A program made the translations under genes and the position numbers. A stretch of DNA of 35,559 nucleotides from an uncultured Pelagibacteraceae bacterium. GTDB taxonomy: Bacteria; Pseudomonadota; Alphaproteobacteria; Pelagibacterales; Pelagibacteraceae. The DNA is taken from positions 1 to 35,559 of the forward strand of contig CACEMD010000009.1 in NCBI GenBank assembly GCA_902560625.1. Direction: 5' to 3'. The notes beneath the pieces were generated by a model that was not told the origin of the DNA, ran no database searches, and saw only the letters and a program-made list of their open reading frames with translations. This document shows, piece after piece, positions 9,086 to 17,691 of this stretch. Numbering within the stretch: position 1 is the first letter of the stretch; every line of letters begins with the position of its first letter.

Positions 9086-9718
9086 ATGAAAAAAACGCTT
9101 ATTATTGCATGTGATGGAGAAGCAGCAAGTGGAAAAAGTACAGGTGCAAAACTAATATCAAAAAAATATAAGCTTAAATTGTTAAATTCAGGCTTGTTAT
9201 ATAGGTATGCTAGCAAAAAAATATTAGAAAAAAAACCTAATAATATCATTCCATTTTTAAAAAAAATTTTCAAAAACGTATCTTATAAAACAATATCGAA
9301 GCAAAAATTACATTCACAATCTATAAGTACACATGTTGGTATATTGGCCAAAAAGAAAAAAGTAAGGGATATAATTAATATTTTACAAAAAAAAATTATT
9401 AAGAAAAATAAAAGAATTTGTGTAGAGGGTAGGGATATAGCAAGCAAGATACTTAAAAAAAACCCTAAATATGACTATGCATTTTATTTCAAATGCAATT
9501 TAAAAACAGCCAGCTATAGACGTTGGAAAGATCTTAAAAAAAAAGTATCTTTAAAAGAGGTTGAAAAAACCTTAAGGCAAAGAACTATTCTAGATAAAAA
9601 TAGAAAACATAGTCCACTAGTTAAAGTAAAAGATGCTTATTTAATTAGAACAGATAAATTAAACAAAACACAAATGATTAAAAAAATGTCAAACATTATT
9701 GAAAAGAATGAGCAGTGA
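9086..9718 (+). CDS. cmk: (d)CMP kinase
   Basis: Cytidylate kinase (210 residues) phosphorylates CMP and dCMP with ATP. The P-loop is GEAASGKST (11-19). LLNSGLLYRYAS is the CMP-binding segment, VEGRDIASKI the conserved acid/arginine motif, and the LID region carries several arginines (YRRWKDL, LRQRTILD). It is divergent and lysine-rich but keeps all key motifs. In many bacteria rpsA follows cmk; here a DUF4396 membrane protein follows instead. Confidence 0.9.
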   Translation: MKKTLIIACDGEAASGKSTGAKLISKKYKLKLLNSGLLYRYASKKILEKKPNNIIPFLKKIFKNVSYKTISKQKLHSQSISTHVGILAKKKKVRDIINILQKKIIKKNKRICVEGRDIASKILKKNPKYDYAFYFKCNLKTASYRRWKDLKKKVSLKEVEKTLRQRTILDKNRKHSPLVKVKDAYLIRTDKLNKTQMIKKMSNIIEKNEQ

Positions 9719-10151
9719 AACAATAAAATTTAATTGGAGTTGTAAAAATACTTGGAGAATAAGCGCAAAAAATACTGCCTGGTGTTTATTAGGTTGTGCA
9801 ATTGGAGACTTTGGAACAATATTATTTTTTCAAATTACAAAAATACCATTTCCTGTTCTAGGAATTATGACACTTGCAATTATTAATGGTTTGATAACAA
9901 GTATTATTTTAGAAACTATAATTTTGTTAAGACAAAATTTTAAATTTTCTAATGCTTTAAAAACAGCTTTGGGAATGAGCTTTATCTCTATGATCAGTAT
10001 GGAAGTTGCAATGAATTTAACTGATTATCTACTTACTGGTGGTGCGATACTTACATGGTGGGTGGTACCAATTATGCTTATTGTAGGATTTTTAACTCCT
10101 TGGCCTTATAATTATTGGGTTTTAAAGAGGTTCAATATTAGTTGTCATTAA
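9708..10151 (+). CDS. DUF4396 family integral membrane protein
   Basis: Small inner-membrane protein of about 147 residues with four predicted membrane segments. AIGDFGTILFF, SMISMEVAMNLTD and GFLTPWPYNYWVLKRF are typical of DUF4396, whose function is unknown. I chose the ATG at 9708 rather than an in-frame TTG at 9699; it overlaps the end of cmk by 11 bases. The acidic and methionine residues inside membrane segments (EVAMNLTD) could suggest a metal or small-ion role, but that is speculation. Confidence 0.75.
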   Translation: MSSETIKFNWSCKNTWRISAKNTAWCLLGCAIGDFGTILFFQITKIPFPVLGIMTLAIINGLITSIILETIILLRQNFKFSNALKTALGMSFISMISMEVAMNLTDYLLTGGAILTWWVVPIMLIVGFLTPWPYNYWVLKRFNISCH

Positions 10152-10209
10152 ACTTTACATTTAAAACAAATTATCCATAAATTGTAAAAAATAATGTTGA
10201 GAGTATTTA

Positions 10210-12336
10210 ATGGCGTTAAAAAATCTTTGTTCAGTTTTTATAGTTTTACTTTTTTCTTTTTCACTTTTTTTTTCTAAAGCTATGGCGGAGCCAACCTTTG
10301 TGCAAAGTAAATTAATTGATGACAAATTTTATTTAGGACTTAACTTTAATAATGATGGTACAAAAATGTATACTGTAAACGCTGGAGCTGGAACATCGGA
10401 TGCAGTTATCGAATATATATTAACTACCCCATATGACATTTCAACGGCAATCGTAAATAATACTAAAGGAGTAAGTAGAGGTGGTGATACACAAGCAACA
10501 CAAGTAGTGTTCAATAACGATGGAACAAAAATGTTTATTGTTAACCATGCTGGTAGAAAGTCAGTAGATGAATACTTACTAAGCACTGCATTTGATGTTT
10601 CAACAGCTACATTTGATAGCGAAATTATTATTTCTGGTCAAGAAAAGAGAGCAAACTCAATTGCATTTAATAATGATGGTACCAGAATGTTTATTGCTGG
10701 TGTAGGAAATAATTCACAAGTGCGTATTCATGAATATTCACTAAGCACAGGATTTGATCTTAGCTCCACAGTTACTCATCTTAATACTGAAGACCTAATT
10801 TCTTTTCAAAGTCACATAGATGGAGTTACTTTTAATTACGATGGTACTAAAATGTATACCATTACAACAATGAATGATGCACAAGATTTGATGTATCAGT
10901 TTAAATTAACTACACCTTATGATGTTTCTACTTTATCACTTGAAGGCACCTATACTGTAAGTTCTGTTAGTGTAAGTTCAAGAGAAGTTGTGTTTAGTAA
11001 TGATGGAAGTAAAATGTTTATCATTGATGATGATCCCGATGATCTTGTTAATAATAAAGTTCATGAATTTAACCTAAGTTGTAATTGGAGCATAATCGAT
11101 GGTGCTTGTGATGATCCAATAACTACTTCTGATGAAGGTAAAGATATTTTAAGCTCAATCGAGTCCCAAACTGCAACAGCAAAACAAATTGCTATTCAAG
11201 CAAGTACTCCAGTTCTTAACCGTATGTATTGGTTAAGAAGACATAGAAATAATGATCAATTAAGTGATCAAAATATTAGATTAAACTTTTCTAATTCAAT
11301 GGTGGCATCGCTTTCTAACATTGTTCCTATATCAAATAATACAAATGAAGTTCTAGACAAATTATCAGATGATTGGTCATTTTGGAGTGAGGGTAGTGTA
11401 AGTATTGGTAGAACTGGAGATACATCTACTTCATCATCTAAAAAAATTAATACCAAAGGTATTACACTTGGCATGGATAAAAAGATAAACAAAAATAGAT
11501 TATATGGTTATGCACTTAGATTTGGTAATGATGATGTTGATGTAGGCACATCCGGGACTAATTTAGACACTGAGTCTTTTAGCTTATCTGTTTATGGAAC
11601 TTTTCCTCATGATGATGAAAAATTTACTGAAGGTATTCTTGGAGTGAGCACTTTAAAGACCGATCATGTAAGAAAAGGGGGAGGTAGCACTAGAACAGGA
11701 GAGAGAGATGGTGCTCAAATATTTGGTTCACTTAACTACTTAACAACATATAAAAAAGAAGATTTTAATATTACCCCTAATTTAAGAATTGATTTAAGCT
11801 ATACAGAATTATCCAAATATAGGGAAAAAGGTACTGCAGCTTTAGTTTACAAATCTCAAATAATTGAAACTGGAATGATATCTGCTGGTTTTACCATCAG
11901 TGACATTTTAGATTATAATTCTTTTACGTTTAAACCAAATGGTGGATTAGAGCTTGGAGTAGATTTTAGTCCGTCTTCAGACGCTACTTATCGTTACCTA
12001 TCGGAAACTACAGAATATACAAAATCTATCGGTCAAGACTCAAAAAATTTAAGAGCAAATATTGGATTTGATTTATTAACCGATAATGGTTTTTCCATAA
12101 TGTCTATCTATGAAAGAAATCAAAGTGATAATTCTCATAGCGATACTTTATATTTAGGATTTGGTTATATAAGAACAGATGACACCGAATATGCTATGAC
12201 TTTAGATAATGATAAAGCATCTTTGAATTATAATCGTGACTTAAATGGTTTTGATATCAAAATGAGCTCAAATTATAATTTCATGGGCGAAATCCCAGAT
12301 TATGGTGCAAATTTAGAAATATCTAATAAATTTTAA
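10210..12336 (+). CDS. Propeller-repeat autotransporter-like outer-membrane protein (paralogue 1)
   Basis: 708-residue predicted surface protein. Residues 1-26 form a signal peptide ending in AMA. Residues about 35-300 hold five repeats of roughly 45-55 residues with the pattern F-x-x-D-G-T/S-K/R-M-Y/F, followed in the first four by a Y/F-x-L-S/T-T-x-Y/F-D-V/I/L-S strand: a beta-propeller-like array. After a linker (WLRRHRNN) the rest alternates aromatic and polar residues like an autotransporter beta-barrel (WSEGSVSIGR, GITLGMDKK, GYALRFGND) and ends in Phe, as expected for BAM-assembled proteins. The gene at 28309 has the same architecture throughout. Probably an adhesin or ligand-binding surface protein; the function is inferred from architecture only. 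Confidence 0.8.
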   Translation: MALKNLCSVFIVLLFSFSLFFSKAMAEPTFVQSKLIDDKFYLGLNFNNDGTKMYTVNAGAGTSDAVIEYILTTPYDISTAIVNNTKGVSRGGDTQATQVVFNNDGTKMFIVNHAGRKSVDEYLLSTAFDVSTATFDSEIIISGQEKRANSIAFNNDGTRMFIAGVGNNSQVRIHEYSLSTGFDLSSTVTHLNTEDLISFQSHIDGVTFNYDGTKMYTITTMNDAQDLMYQFKLTTPYDVSTLSLEGTYTVSSVSVSSREVVFSNDGSKMFIIDDDPDDLVNNKVHEFNLSCNWSIIDGACDDPITTSDEGKDILSSIESQTATAKQIAIQASTPVLNRMYWLRRHRNNDQLSDQNIRLNFSNSMVASLSNIVPISNNTNEVLDKLSDDWSFWSEGSVSIGRTGDTSTSSSKKINTKGITLGMDKKINKNRLYGYALRFGNDDVDVGTSGTNLDTESFSLSVYGTFPHDDEKFTEGILGVSTLKTDHVRKGGGSTRTGERDGAQIFGSLNYLTTYKKEDFNITPNLRIDLSYTELSKYREKGTAALVYKSQIIETGMISAGFTISDILDYNSFTFKPNGGLELGVDFSPSSDATYRYLSETTEYTKSIGQDSKNLRANIGFDLLTDNGFSIMSIYERNQSDNSHSDTLYLGFGYIRTDDTEYAMTLDNDKASLNYNRDLNGFDIKMSSNYNFMGEIPDYGANLEISNKF

Positions 12337-12388
12337 TTAGACAGCCAAATAGTTTGAAAAGAATGAGTAAAATTATAGATAGCGGAAG

Positions 12389-13831
12389 TTAATCAACTAC
12401 CAAGGTATCTTTAGATCCACCACCTTGAGAACTATTAACTATTGTACTTCCTTTTCGTAAAGCAACTCTAGTTAACCCACCAGTAGTAACATATGTGGTT
12501 TTTCCACTTAAAATAAATGGCCTTAGATCTAAATGACGTGGCTCAATATCATCATCTGTTATAGTTGGGGCAGTTGAAAGAATTTCCAAAGGTTGAGCAA
12601 TAAATTCTCTTGGATTTTTATTTATTTTTTTAATAGTTTCCTCTCTTTCGCTTTTAGGAGCTTTTGGACCAATCATAATTCCATAACCACCAGATGCATT
12701 TGCAGGTTTAACTACTAATTTGGAAATATTATCTATGACATATTTTCTTTGTAGGTCATCATGACATAAAAAAGTTTCTACCTGATTAAGAATTGGTTGT
12801 TCGCCTAAATAATATATAATCATTTTATTAACGTAAGAATAAACTACCTTATCATCAGCAATGCCAGTACCGATAGCGTTTAAAATTCCTACATTTTTTT
12901 TTAACCAACATTTAAATAAACCTGGTACACCAATTAAAGAGTCTTTAAAAAAAGCTTTAGGATCTAGAAAATTGTCATCAAGCCTCCTATATATACAATC
13001 AACTTTTAGAGGACCCTTAACTGTTTTCATGTAAACGGTATCATTTTCTACAAACAGATCTTTACCCTCAACTAGCGCAATACCCATCTGCTCAGCTAGA
13101 AATTCATGTTCAAAATATGCAGAATTATATATTCCTGGAGTTAATAAAACCATATGAGGATTTGCAGTTTTCTTTGGAATACACTCCAACATGCAATTAT
13201 AAAGTTTGTTAGTATATTGATGAATTGAAGCTACTTTATATCTAGTAAACAACTCAGGGAAAACATCTCGCATGACCATTCTGTTTTCTAACATGTAGGA
13301 AACACCTGATGGTACTCTAAGATTATCTTCTAAAACTAAATAATCTCCACTTTTATTTCGAATTAAATCAATTCCAGAAATATTCGACCAAGCTTTATAT
13401 TTTGGTGAAAATCCATCACATTCTTTAACATAATATGGTGAATTAAATATTATTTCTTTGGGTATAATGTTGTCTTTAAATATTTTTTTTTGGTTATAGG
13501 CATCATCAATAAATAAATTTAAAGCCTTTGCTCTTTGCTTTAATCCCTTTGAAACTTTGTTCCATTGTTTTTTAGGTATTATTCTTGGGATTATATCTAA
13601 TGGCCATTTTTTTTGCTCAGCTCTATTATTTGCTGCATACACTCTAAAATTAATACCTCTGGCACTTATTGTGCTTTGACAGTTTTTTTCAATCTCTTGA
13701 AGTTTCTTTTTACCATGTCTTTCTAATATACCTGAAATAATAGTAGCGTGTTTTCTTAACTTATTATCCTCTGTAAAATATCCGTCATAAGCATTACTTG
13801 AATTATAATTTTTCCACAATTTTGATACCAT
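12389..13831 (-). CDS. Circularly permuted ATP-grasp family protein
   Basis: 480-residue protein of the circularly permuted ATP-grasp type (former DUF404/DUF407). Hallmarks are YVKECDGFSPKYKAWSNISG, VLEDNLRVPSGVSYMLENR, and ASGGYGIMIGPKAP near the C terminus; TTGGLTRVALRKGSTIVNSSQ matches the family C-terminal signature. Relatives form amide or peptide-like bonds and are usually encoded with an alpha-E domain protein, a transglutaminase-like protein and Anbu. Here it is divergent from an Anbu-type gene, but neither partner lies next to it. Substrate unknown. Confidence 0.88.
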   Translation of the reverse strand: MVSKLWKNYNSSNAYDGYFTEDNKLRKHATIISGILERHGKKKLQEIEKNCQSTISARGINFRVYAANNRAEQKKWPLDIIPRIIPKKQWNKVSKGLKQRAKALNLFIDDAYNQKKIFKDNIIPKEIIFNSPYYVKECDGFSPKYKAWSNISGIDLIRNKSGDYLVLEDNLRVPSGVSYMLENRMVMRDVFPELFTRYKVASIHQYTNKLYNCMLECIPKKTANPHMVLLTPGIYNSAYFEHEFLAEQMGIALVEGKDLFVENDTVYMKTVKGPLKVDCIYRRLDDNFLDPKAFFKDSLIGVPGLFKCWLKKNVGILNAIGTGIADDKVVYSYVNKMIIYYLGEQPILNQVETFLCHDDLQRKYVIDNISKLVVKPANASGGYGIMIGPKAPKSEREETIKKINKNPREFIAQPLEILSTAPTITDDDIEPRHLDLRPFILSGKTTYVTTGGLTRVALRKGSTIVNSSQGGGSKDTLVVD

Positions 13832-13878
13832 TGGTTAATTTTTAATAATTATTAAAAACAATCAAATGCATAATAGAT

Positions 13879-13894
13879 ATAGCAGGTATGCTAT
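13879..13894. promoter_or_regulatory. Inverted repeat between the divergent ATP-grasp and Anbu genes
   Basis: A perfect 6-base inverted repeat (atagca, 4-base spacer, tgctat) sits in the 105-base AT-rich gap between the divergent genes. It could be an operator serving both directions or a small hairpin in the Anbu leader. No regulator can be named, and one such repeat in AT-rich DNA may be chance. Confidence 0.25.
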
Positions 13895-13936
13895 TAATTA
13901 ATTGAAATTATTGTTTTTATTAAATACTAATATCCT

Positions 13937-14662
13937 ATGACTTATTGTATTGGTATTAAAGCGGAGGACGGGATTGTATTTGCGTCAGACTCTAGAACTA
14001 ATGCTGGACTCGATAACGTTAATATTTATTCTAAAATGTACACTTATGATGTAGGTGATCGAACAGTAATTATTGTTACATCAGGAAATTTAGGTACATC
14101 CCAGGCTGTTTTTAAATCAATTGAAAACGATCTAAAAAATACATCAAGTAGTAAAAACCTAAATACCTGTAAGGACTTTGATCAAATTGCGTCTTATATA
14201 GGATCGTTAAATATTAAACATTCATCACCATCAGGAATCAATACTGATACGGTTTTACTAGGATCTACATTCATTGTAGGTGGTCAAATAAAGGGTCAAC
14301 CATTAGAATTATATTTAGTCTATCCCCAAGGAAATTATATAAAGCCAGCTGATAGCAAACCGTATTTAGTAATTGGTGAAGTAAAGTACGGTAAACCAAT
14401 ATTAGACAGAGTTATAAAACCAGAAGTGACAATAGGAGATGCATCTAGATGTGCTCTTATATCAATGGACTCAACATTAAAAAGTGACTTAACGGTTGGA
14501 CCTCCGATAGATTTTGCAGTCTATAGGAAAGATGAATATAAAATTGCATCCTTAAAATGTCTTAATGTAACTGATTTAGAATATACAAAGGTATGCAATG
14601 AATGGTCTGATGGAATTTTTAAAATATTCAACTCTTTTCCACGTTTTGATTGGGAAAAATAA
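13937..14662 (+). CDS. Anbu-type proteasome-like Ntn hydrolase
   Basis: 241-residue member of the Anbu (ancestral beta-subunit) group of proteasome-related peptidases. Thr2, which becomes Thr1 after Met removal, is the expected nucleophile; ASDSRTNAGLD (16-26) supplies the conserved Asp, and Lys33 in YSKMYTY completes the Thr/Asp/Lys site. YLVIGEVKYGKPILDR and CALISMDSTLKSDLTVGPP are further family segments. Anbu forms open ring-like assemblies; natural substrates are not established. It heads a tight plus-strand run (8 bases to the pilin) and is divergent from the ATP-grasp gene, its usual genomic partner. Confidence 0.88.
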   Translation: MTYCIGIKAEDGIVFASDSRTNAGLDNVNIYSKMYTYDVGDRTVIIVTSGNLGTSQAVFKSIENDLKNTSSSKNLNTCKDFDQIASYIGSLNIKHSSPSGINTDTVLLGSTFIVGGQIKGQPLELYLVYPQGNYIKPADSKPYLVIGEVKYGKPILDRVIKPEVTIGDASRCALISMDSTLKSDLTVGPPIDFAVYRKDEYKIASLKCLNVTDLEYTKVCNEWSDGIFKIFNSFPRFDWEK

Positions 14663-14670
14663 ATTAATTT

Positions 14671-15192
14671 ATGAAAAACAAAGGCTTCACACTAATAGAA
14701 CTCTTAGTCGTTGTAGCTATCATCGGTATTCTGGCTGCTGTAGGAACGGTTGCTTATAATGGTTATACCAAAGCTGCAAAGGTAAATACTTCAAAATCTA
14801 ATCATAATACAGTAGTAAAATTTATTAAAACAAGTTTAATGAAATGCGAGACAGGTGGTGAACTTATTTTAAAATATTCATATAGCTTAGCAACTGGAGA
14901 ACTTAAATATTCGAATGACGTATGTTCTGATAGTGCTGATGAATCAAAAATGCAATCACATTTCGCTAATCATTTTAATGCACCAAGGTGGTGTAATCCT
15001 CATGGATTAACGGAGTCAAGTGGAAGGTGCCAACAAGCTGTAGCTACTGGAGGTAATATCCAATACGGTAAGCTTGGTGAAACACAATTACATGTATCAG
15101 ATGGCGACATTGTAGTTGTTACAAAAGTATCAGGTATAATAAATGTAAATGACGGTGCAGAAATTATGAGTAATACCATTGAAATAAATTAA
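14671..15192 (+). CDS. Type IV pilin/pseudopilin-like protein
   Basis: 173-residue prepilin. The leader MKNKG is followed by FTLIELLVVVAIIGILAAVG: the prepilin peptidase site is after Gly5, Phe6 is methylated in the family, and Glu10 is the conserved +5 glutamate. The rest is a soluble head with several cysteines (one pair around WCNPHG and GRCQQ) that may form a disulfide. No assembly ATPase, prepilin peptidase or secretin is encoded in this window, so it must use machinery elsewhere. It lies 8 bases after Anbu and 3 bases before a secreted lyase-like gene. Confidence 0.85.
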   Translation: MKNKGFTLIELLVVVAIIGILAAVGTVAYNGYTKAAKVNTSKSNHNTVVKFIKTSLMKCETGGELILKYSYSLATGELKYSNDVCSDSADESKMQSHFANHFNAPRWCNPHGLTESSGRCQQAVATGGNIQYGKLGETQLHVSDGDIVVVTKVSGIINVNDGAEIMSNTIEIN

Positions 15193-15195
15193 TTT

Positions 15196-16107
15196 ATGAA
15201 AAGAATAATTATTTTTTTTACAATAATTATACTTATACCAAACATAAGTTTTTCATTAGATATAATCGTTAAAAAAACTACAAATCATCATTTGACGGCA
15301 AAACCAACAAAAAATCATTTTATGATTGAGGATAGAATTGTAAGGGCAGGCAAAAAATCACAAAAATTTATTTTGCCACATGGATCCTGTCACAAACAAG
15401 ATTGTAAATGGTCAGCTCAAAGGAGTGAAAGGGAATTAAAAATTTATCATAAATCTAAGAAAAAACCCGGTAAACCAATTTATTATGCTTGGAGCATATT
15501 TTTTCCCAATGAATTTGATATTTCCTGGGCTGGTAGCAAAATGTTAATTGGCCAAGTAAAAATGAAAGGTGTTGGTATGCCTGTATTTGAAATGCACACT
15601 AGGGGCGCCGGTCTTCATATTAGATTATATCAAAGTTTAATGAAAGCAAAGTTATACTGTGGAAATATTAAAAAAGGTGAATGGACTGATATAATAATTA
15701 AAACAGATTATGCAAAAGAAAAATCTGAAGATAAAAAATATAAATTTTTTGAAACATGGATTAATGGAAAATATATTGATACTTGTTCTCATAACTATCC
15801 TTTAGTTAAAAAAAAGACCTTTAAAGAGTCCGCATCTAATATGAGTAACTCAGCGGGAAGATTTACTTTCAGGTACGGAATTTATAGACCAAATGTAGGT
15901 TTATGGCTTAATAGAAGCAACAAAAATAAACCAGAAAAAATAAAATTTTTTGTGGACCCAGACGGTGGGGAAAAAGTAATAACATATCCTTTCAAACTTA
16001 ATTGGGAGGTTCAGATACCAACCGCAACTCTGTATTACGATGAAATAAGAGTTGGCAAAAATAAAGATGAGGTTGATGTAAATCTTAACAGTATTCCAGT
16101 TGATTAG
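15196..16107 (+). CDS. Secreted polysaccharide-lyase-like jelly-roll protein
   Basis: 303-residue exported protein with a signal peptide (about 1-20, ending NISFS). The body resembles the heparin lyase I-like polysaccharide lyase family (PF14099 type): PIYYAWSIFFPNEFD, KGEWTDIIIKTDYAKEK, FFETWINGKYID, and a C-terminal TLYYDEIRVGKNKDEVDV typical of the concanavalin-like jelly roll. If active, it would cleave an acidic polysaccharide in the periplasm or outside the cell. I cannot confirm catalytic residues. A pair of cysteines lies in the N-terminal SCHKQDCKW. It sits between the pilin (3-base gap) and the cupin (6-base gap). Confidence 0.6.
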   Translation: MKRIIIFFTIIILIPNISFSLDIIVKKTTNHHLTAKPTKNHFMIEDRIVRAGKKSQKFILPHGSCHKQDCKWSAQRSERELKIYHKSKKKPGKPIYYAWSIFFPNEFDISWAGSKMLIGQVKMKGVGMPVFEMHTRGAGLHIRLYQSLMKAKLYCGNIKKGEWTDIIIKTDYAKEKSEDKKYKFFETWINGKYIDTCSHNYPLVKKKTFKESASNMSNSAGRFTFRYGIYRPNVGLWLNRSNKNKPEKIKFFVDPDGGEKVITYPFKLNWEVQIPTATLYYDEIRVGKNKDEVDVNLNSIPVD

Positions 16108-16113
16108 AAAAAA

Positions 16114-16509
16114 ATGAGTATTATAAAATCATTAGTTGAATATCACAAAATGCTACCTCACCCAGAGGGAGGGTATTACGTTGAGGTATTTAAAAATAAA
16201 GATATAAGTCATATTTATTTTTTATTAGAAGAGCATCAAAGATCACATTGGCATCGAATTACTAAAAATGAAACCTTACATTTTTACTCTGGTAGTCCAT
16301 TACAAATATTTACATCAAAAGATGGCAATGAATTTCAAACAAATGAAATTGGTTCAAAAAATAATTTTATTTTTAATGTAGAAAAAAACACATGGTTTTC
16401 AATGAAACCTACTGGTTCATATAGTCTTATTGGATGTTCAGTTGCTCCCGCTTTTGAGTTTAGTGATCTTGAATTAGCTCCCAAAGACTGGAAACCAAAA
16501 AAATTTTAA
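16114..16509 (+). CDS. DUF985 family cupin protein
   Basis: 131-residue single-domain cupin of the DUF985 (Cupin_5) type. Typical segments are LPHPEGGYYVEVF (14-26), SHIYFLLEEHQRSHWHRI with the metal-ligand-like histidines, NETLHFYSGSPL, and SLIGCSVAPAFEFSDLELA near the C terminus. Function is unknown; related proteins bind small carboxylated or sugar-like ligands. It ends the plus-strand run begun by Anbu and converges on the ABC ATPase gene with only eight bases between the stops. Confidence 0.85.
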   Translation: MSIIKSLVEYHKMLPHPEGGYYVEVFKNKDISHIYFLLEEHQRSHWHRITKNETLHFYSGSPLQIFTSKDGNEFQTNEIGSKNNFIFNVEKNTWFSMKPTGSYSLIGCSVAPAFEFSDLELAPKDWKPKKF

Positions 16510-16517
16510 ATGCTTTA

Positions 16518-17570
16518 TTACCTTATCCTGTTTTTATCTTTATCAAACAAATATATTTTATTTTCAGGAAAAGATATTTTTAAAACACTACTTTGAACAT
16601 TCTCAGATGTTTTAATTTTTATTTCATTATTTGATGATGATGAATAAATTATTCTTTCAAATCCTAGATTTTCTATAAGATCAACTTTTACTTCAAATTT
16701 AATATTATGTTCATCTTTAACACTAATATCTTCAGGTCTTATACCCAGGTAAATTTCATCTTTTAGATTTAATTGTTTAAATTTAATTTCGTTATTCAAA
16801 ACTTTAAGAGTATTACCATTAATTATATTTTCTTTATCAATTTTTATTATATTCATTTTTGGTGAACCGATAAACTCTGCAACAAAGATATTGTTTGGAT
16901 CTGAATAAATTTCACTAGGAGTTCCAAATTGTTCTATATTACCATTATTTAAGATGACTATTCTGTCAGCAAGTGTCATTGCTTCAACTTGATCATGGGT
17001 TACATAAATAATATTAGATTTCATTTTTTCATGAAGTTTTGAAATTTCAACCCTCATTTCTGATCTTAATGCAGCATCTAAATTTGATAATGGCTCATCA
17101 AATAAAAATAATTTAGGGTTTCTTGTGATAGCTCTACCAATAGCTACTCTTTGTCTTTGTCCACCCGAAAGTTCTTTGGGTTTTCTCCCAAGCAAATCTT
17201 TTATCTGGAGTGTATTAGCTGCTTCATTAACTTTTTGATCAATCTCACTCTTAGATAATTTCTCCATTTTTAATCCAAAAGACATATTTTCATAAACGTT
17301 CATGTGTGGATAGAGAGCGTAGGACTGAAACACCATTGCTATGCCTCGTTTAGATGGGATTAAATTATTTATCAATTTTTTATCTAAAAATATTTCTCCA
17401 TCATCAACAGTTTCAAGACCTGAAATCATTCTTAATAAAGTTGATTTTCCACAGCCAGATGGCCCTACCAAAACAATAAATTCACCATCTTGAATTTTTA
17501 TGTCAAATGAATTTATAACCTTATTATTTCCGTATGATTTATTGAGATTTTTAATTATTATTTCAGACAT
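16518..17570 (-). CDS. Sugar-type ABC transporter ATP-binding protein (UgpC/MalK-like)
   Basis: 350-residue ATPase of the carbohydrate-uptake-1 class. Walker A GPSGCGKST (36-44), Q-loop VFQSYALYPHMNVYENM, signature LSGGQ (134-138), Walker B FLFDEP (155-160), D-loop SNLDA and switch VTHDQ are all intact. The C-terminal TOBE region (LGIRPEDI) marks the MalK/UgpC type, which can power more than one importer. It is divergent from the binding-protein gene at 17692 and presumably energises the two permeases at 19071 and 20320. Confidence 0.93.
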   Translation of the reverse strand: MSEIIIKNLNKSYGNNKVINSFDIKIQDGEFIVLVGPSGCGKSTLLRMISGLETVDDGEIFLDKKLINNLIPSKRGIAMVFQSYALYPHMNVYENMSFGLKMEKLSKSEIDQKVNEAANTLQIKDLLGRKPKELSGGQRQRVAIGRAITRNPKLFLFDEPLSNLDAALRSEMRVEISKLHEKMKSNIIYVTHDQVEAMTLADRIVILNNGNIEQFGTPSEIYSDPNNIFVAEFIGSPKMNIIKIDKENIINGNTLKVLNNEIKFKQLNLKDEIYLGIRPEDISVKDEHNIKFEVKVDLIENLGFERIIYSSSSNNEIKIKTSENVQSSVLKISFPENKIYLFDKDKNRIR

Positions 17571-17608
17571 AAATTAAGTTTAAAATGATTCTAAAAAGTC
17601 ATTTGATG

Positions 17609-17637
17609 TTGTTAAAAATTTATTACACTGATAGATT
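17609..17637 (+). promoter_or_regulatory. Candidate sigma-70 promoter for the ABC binding protein
   Basis: A -35-like TTGTTA (17609-17614) and a -10-like TAGATT (17632-17637) are separated by 17 bases, about 55 bases upstream of the binding-protein start. A strong ribosome-binding site (gggagaaat) lies just before that ATG. The match is plausible, but AT-rich DNA yields many such pairs. Confidence 0.4.
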
Positions 17638-17691
17638 TATTCAATAAAAAATTGTAAAGGAAATAATGAGCGTTAATAGTGAGGGAGAAAT

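Noticed and set aside
10210..12336. Protein with five DG-T-K-M-Y repeats as an internal phage tail gene
   Set aside because: It has a signal peptide and a C-terminal barrel ending in Phe, and no phage genes adjoin it; a host surface protein fits better.
13832..13936. Riboswitch before the Anbu gene
   Set aside because: Only a 6-base inverted repeat is seen in 105 AT-rich bases, with no conserved aptamer pattern.
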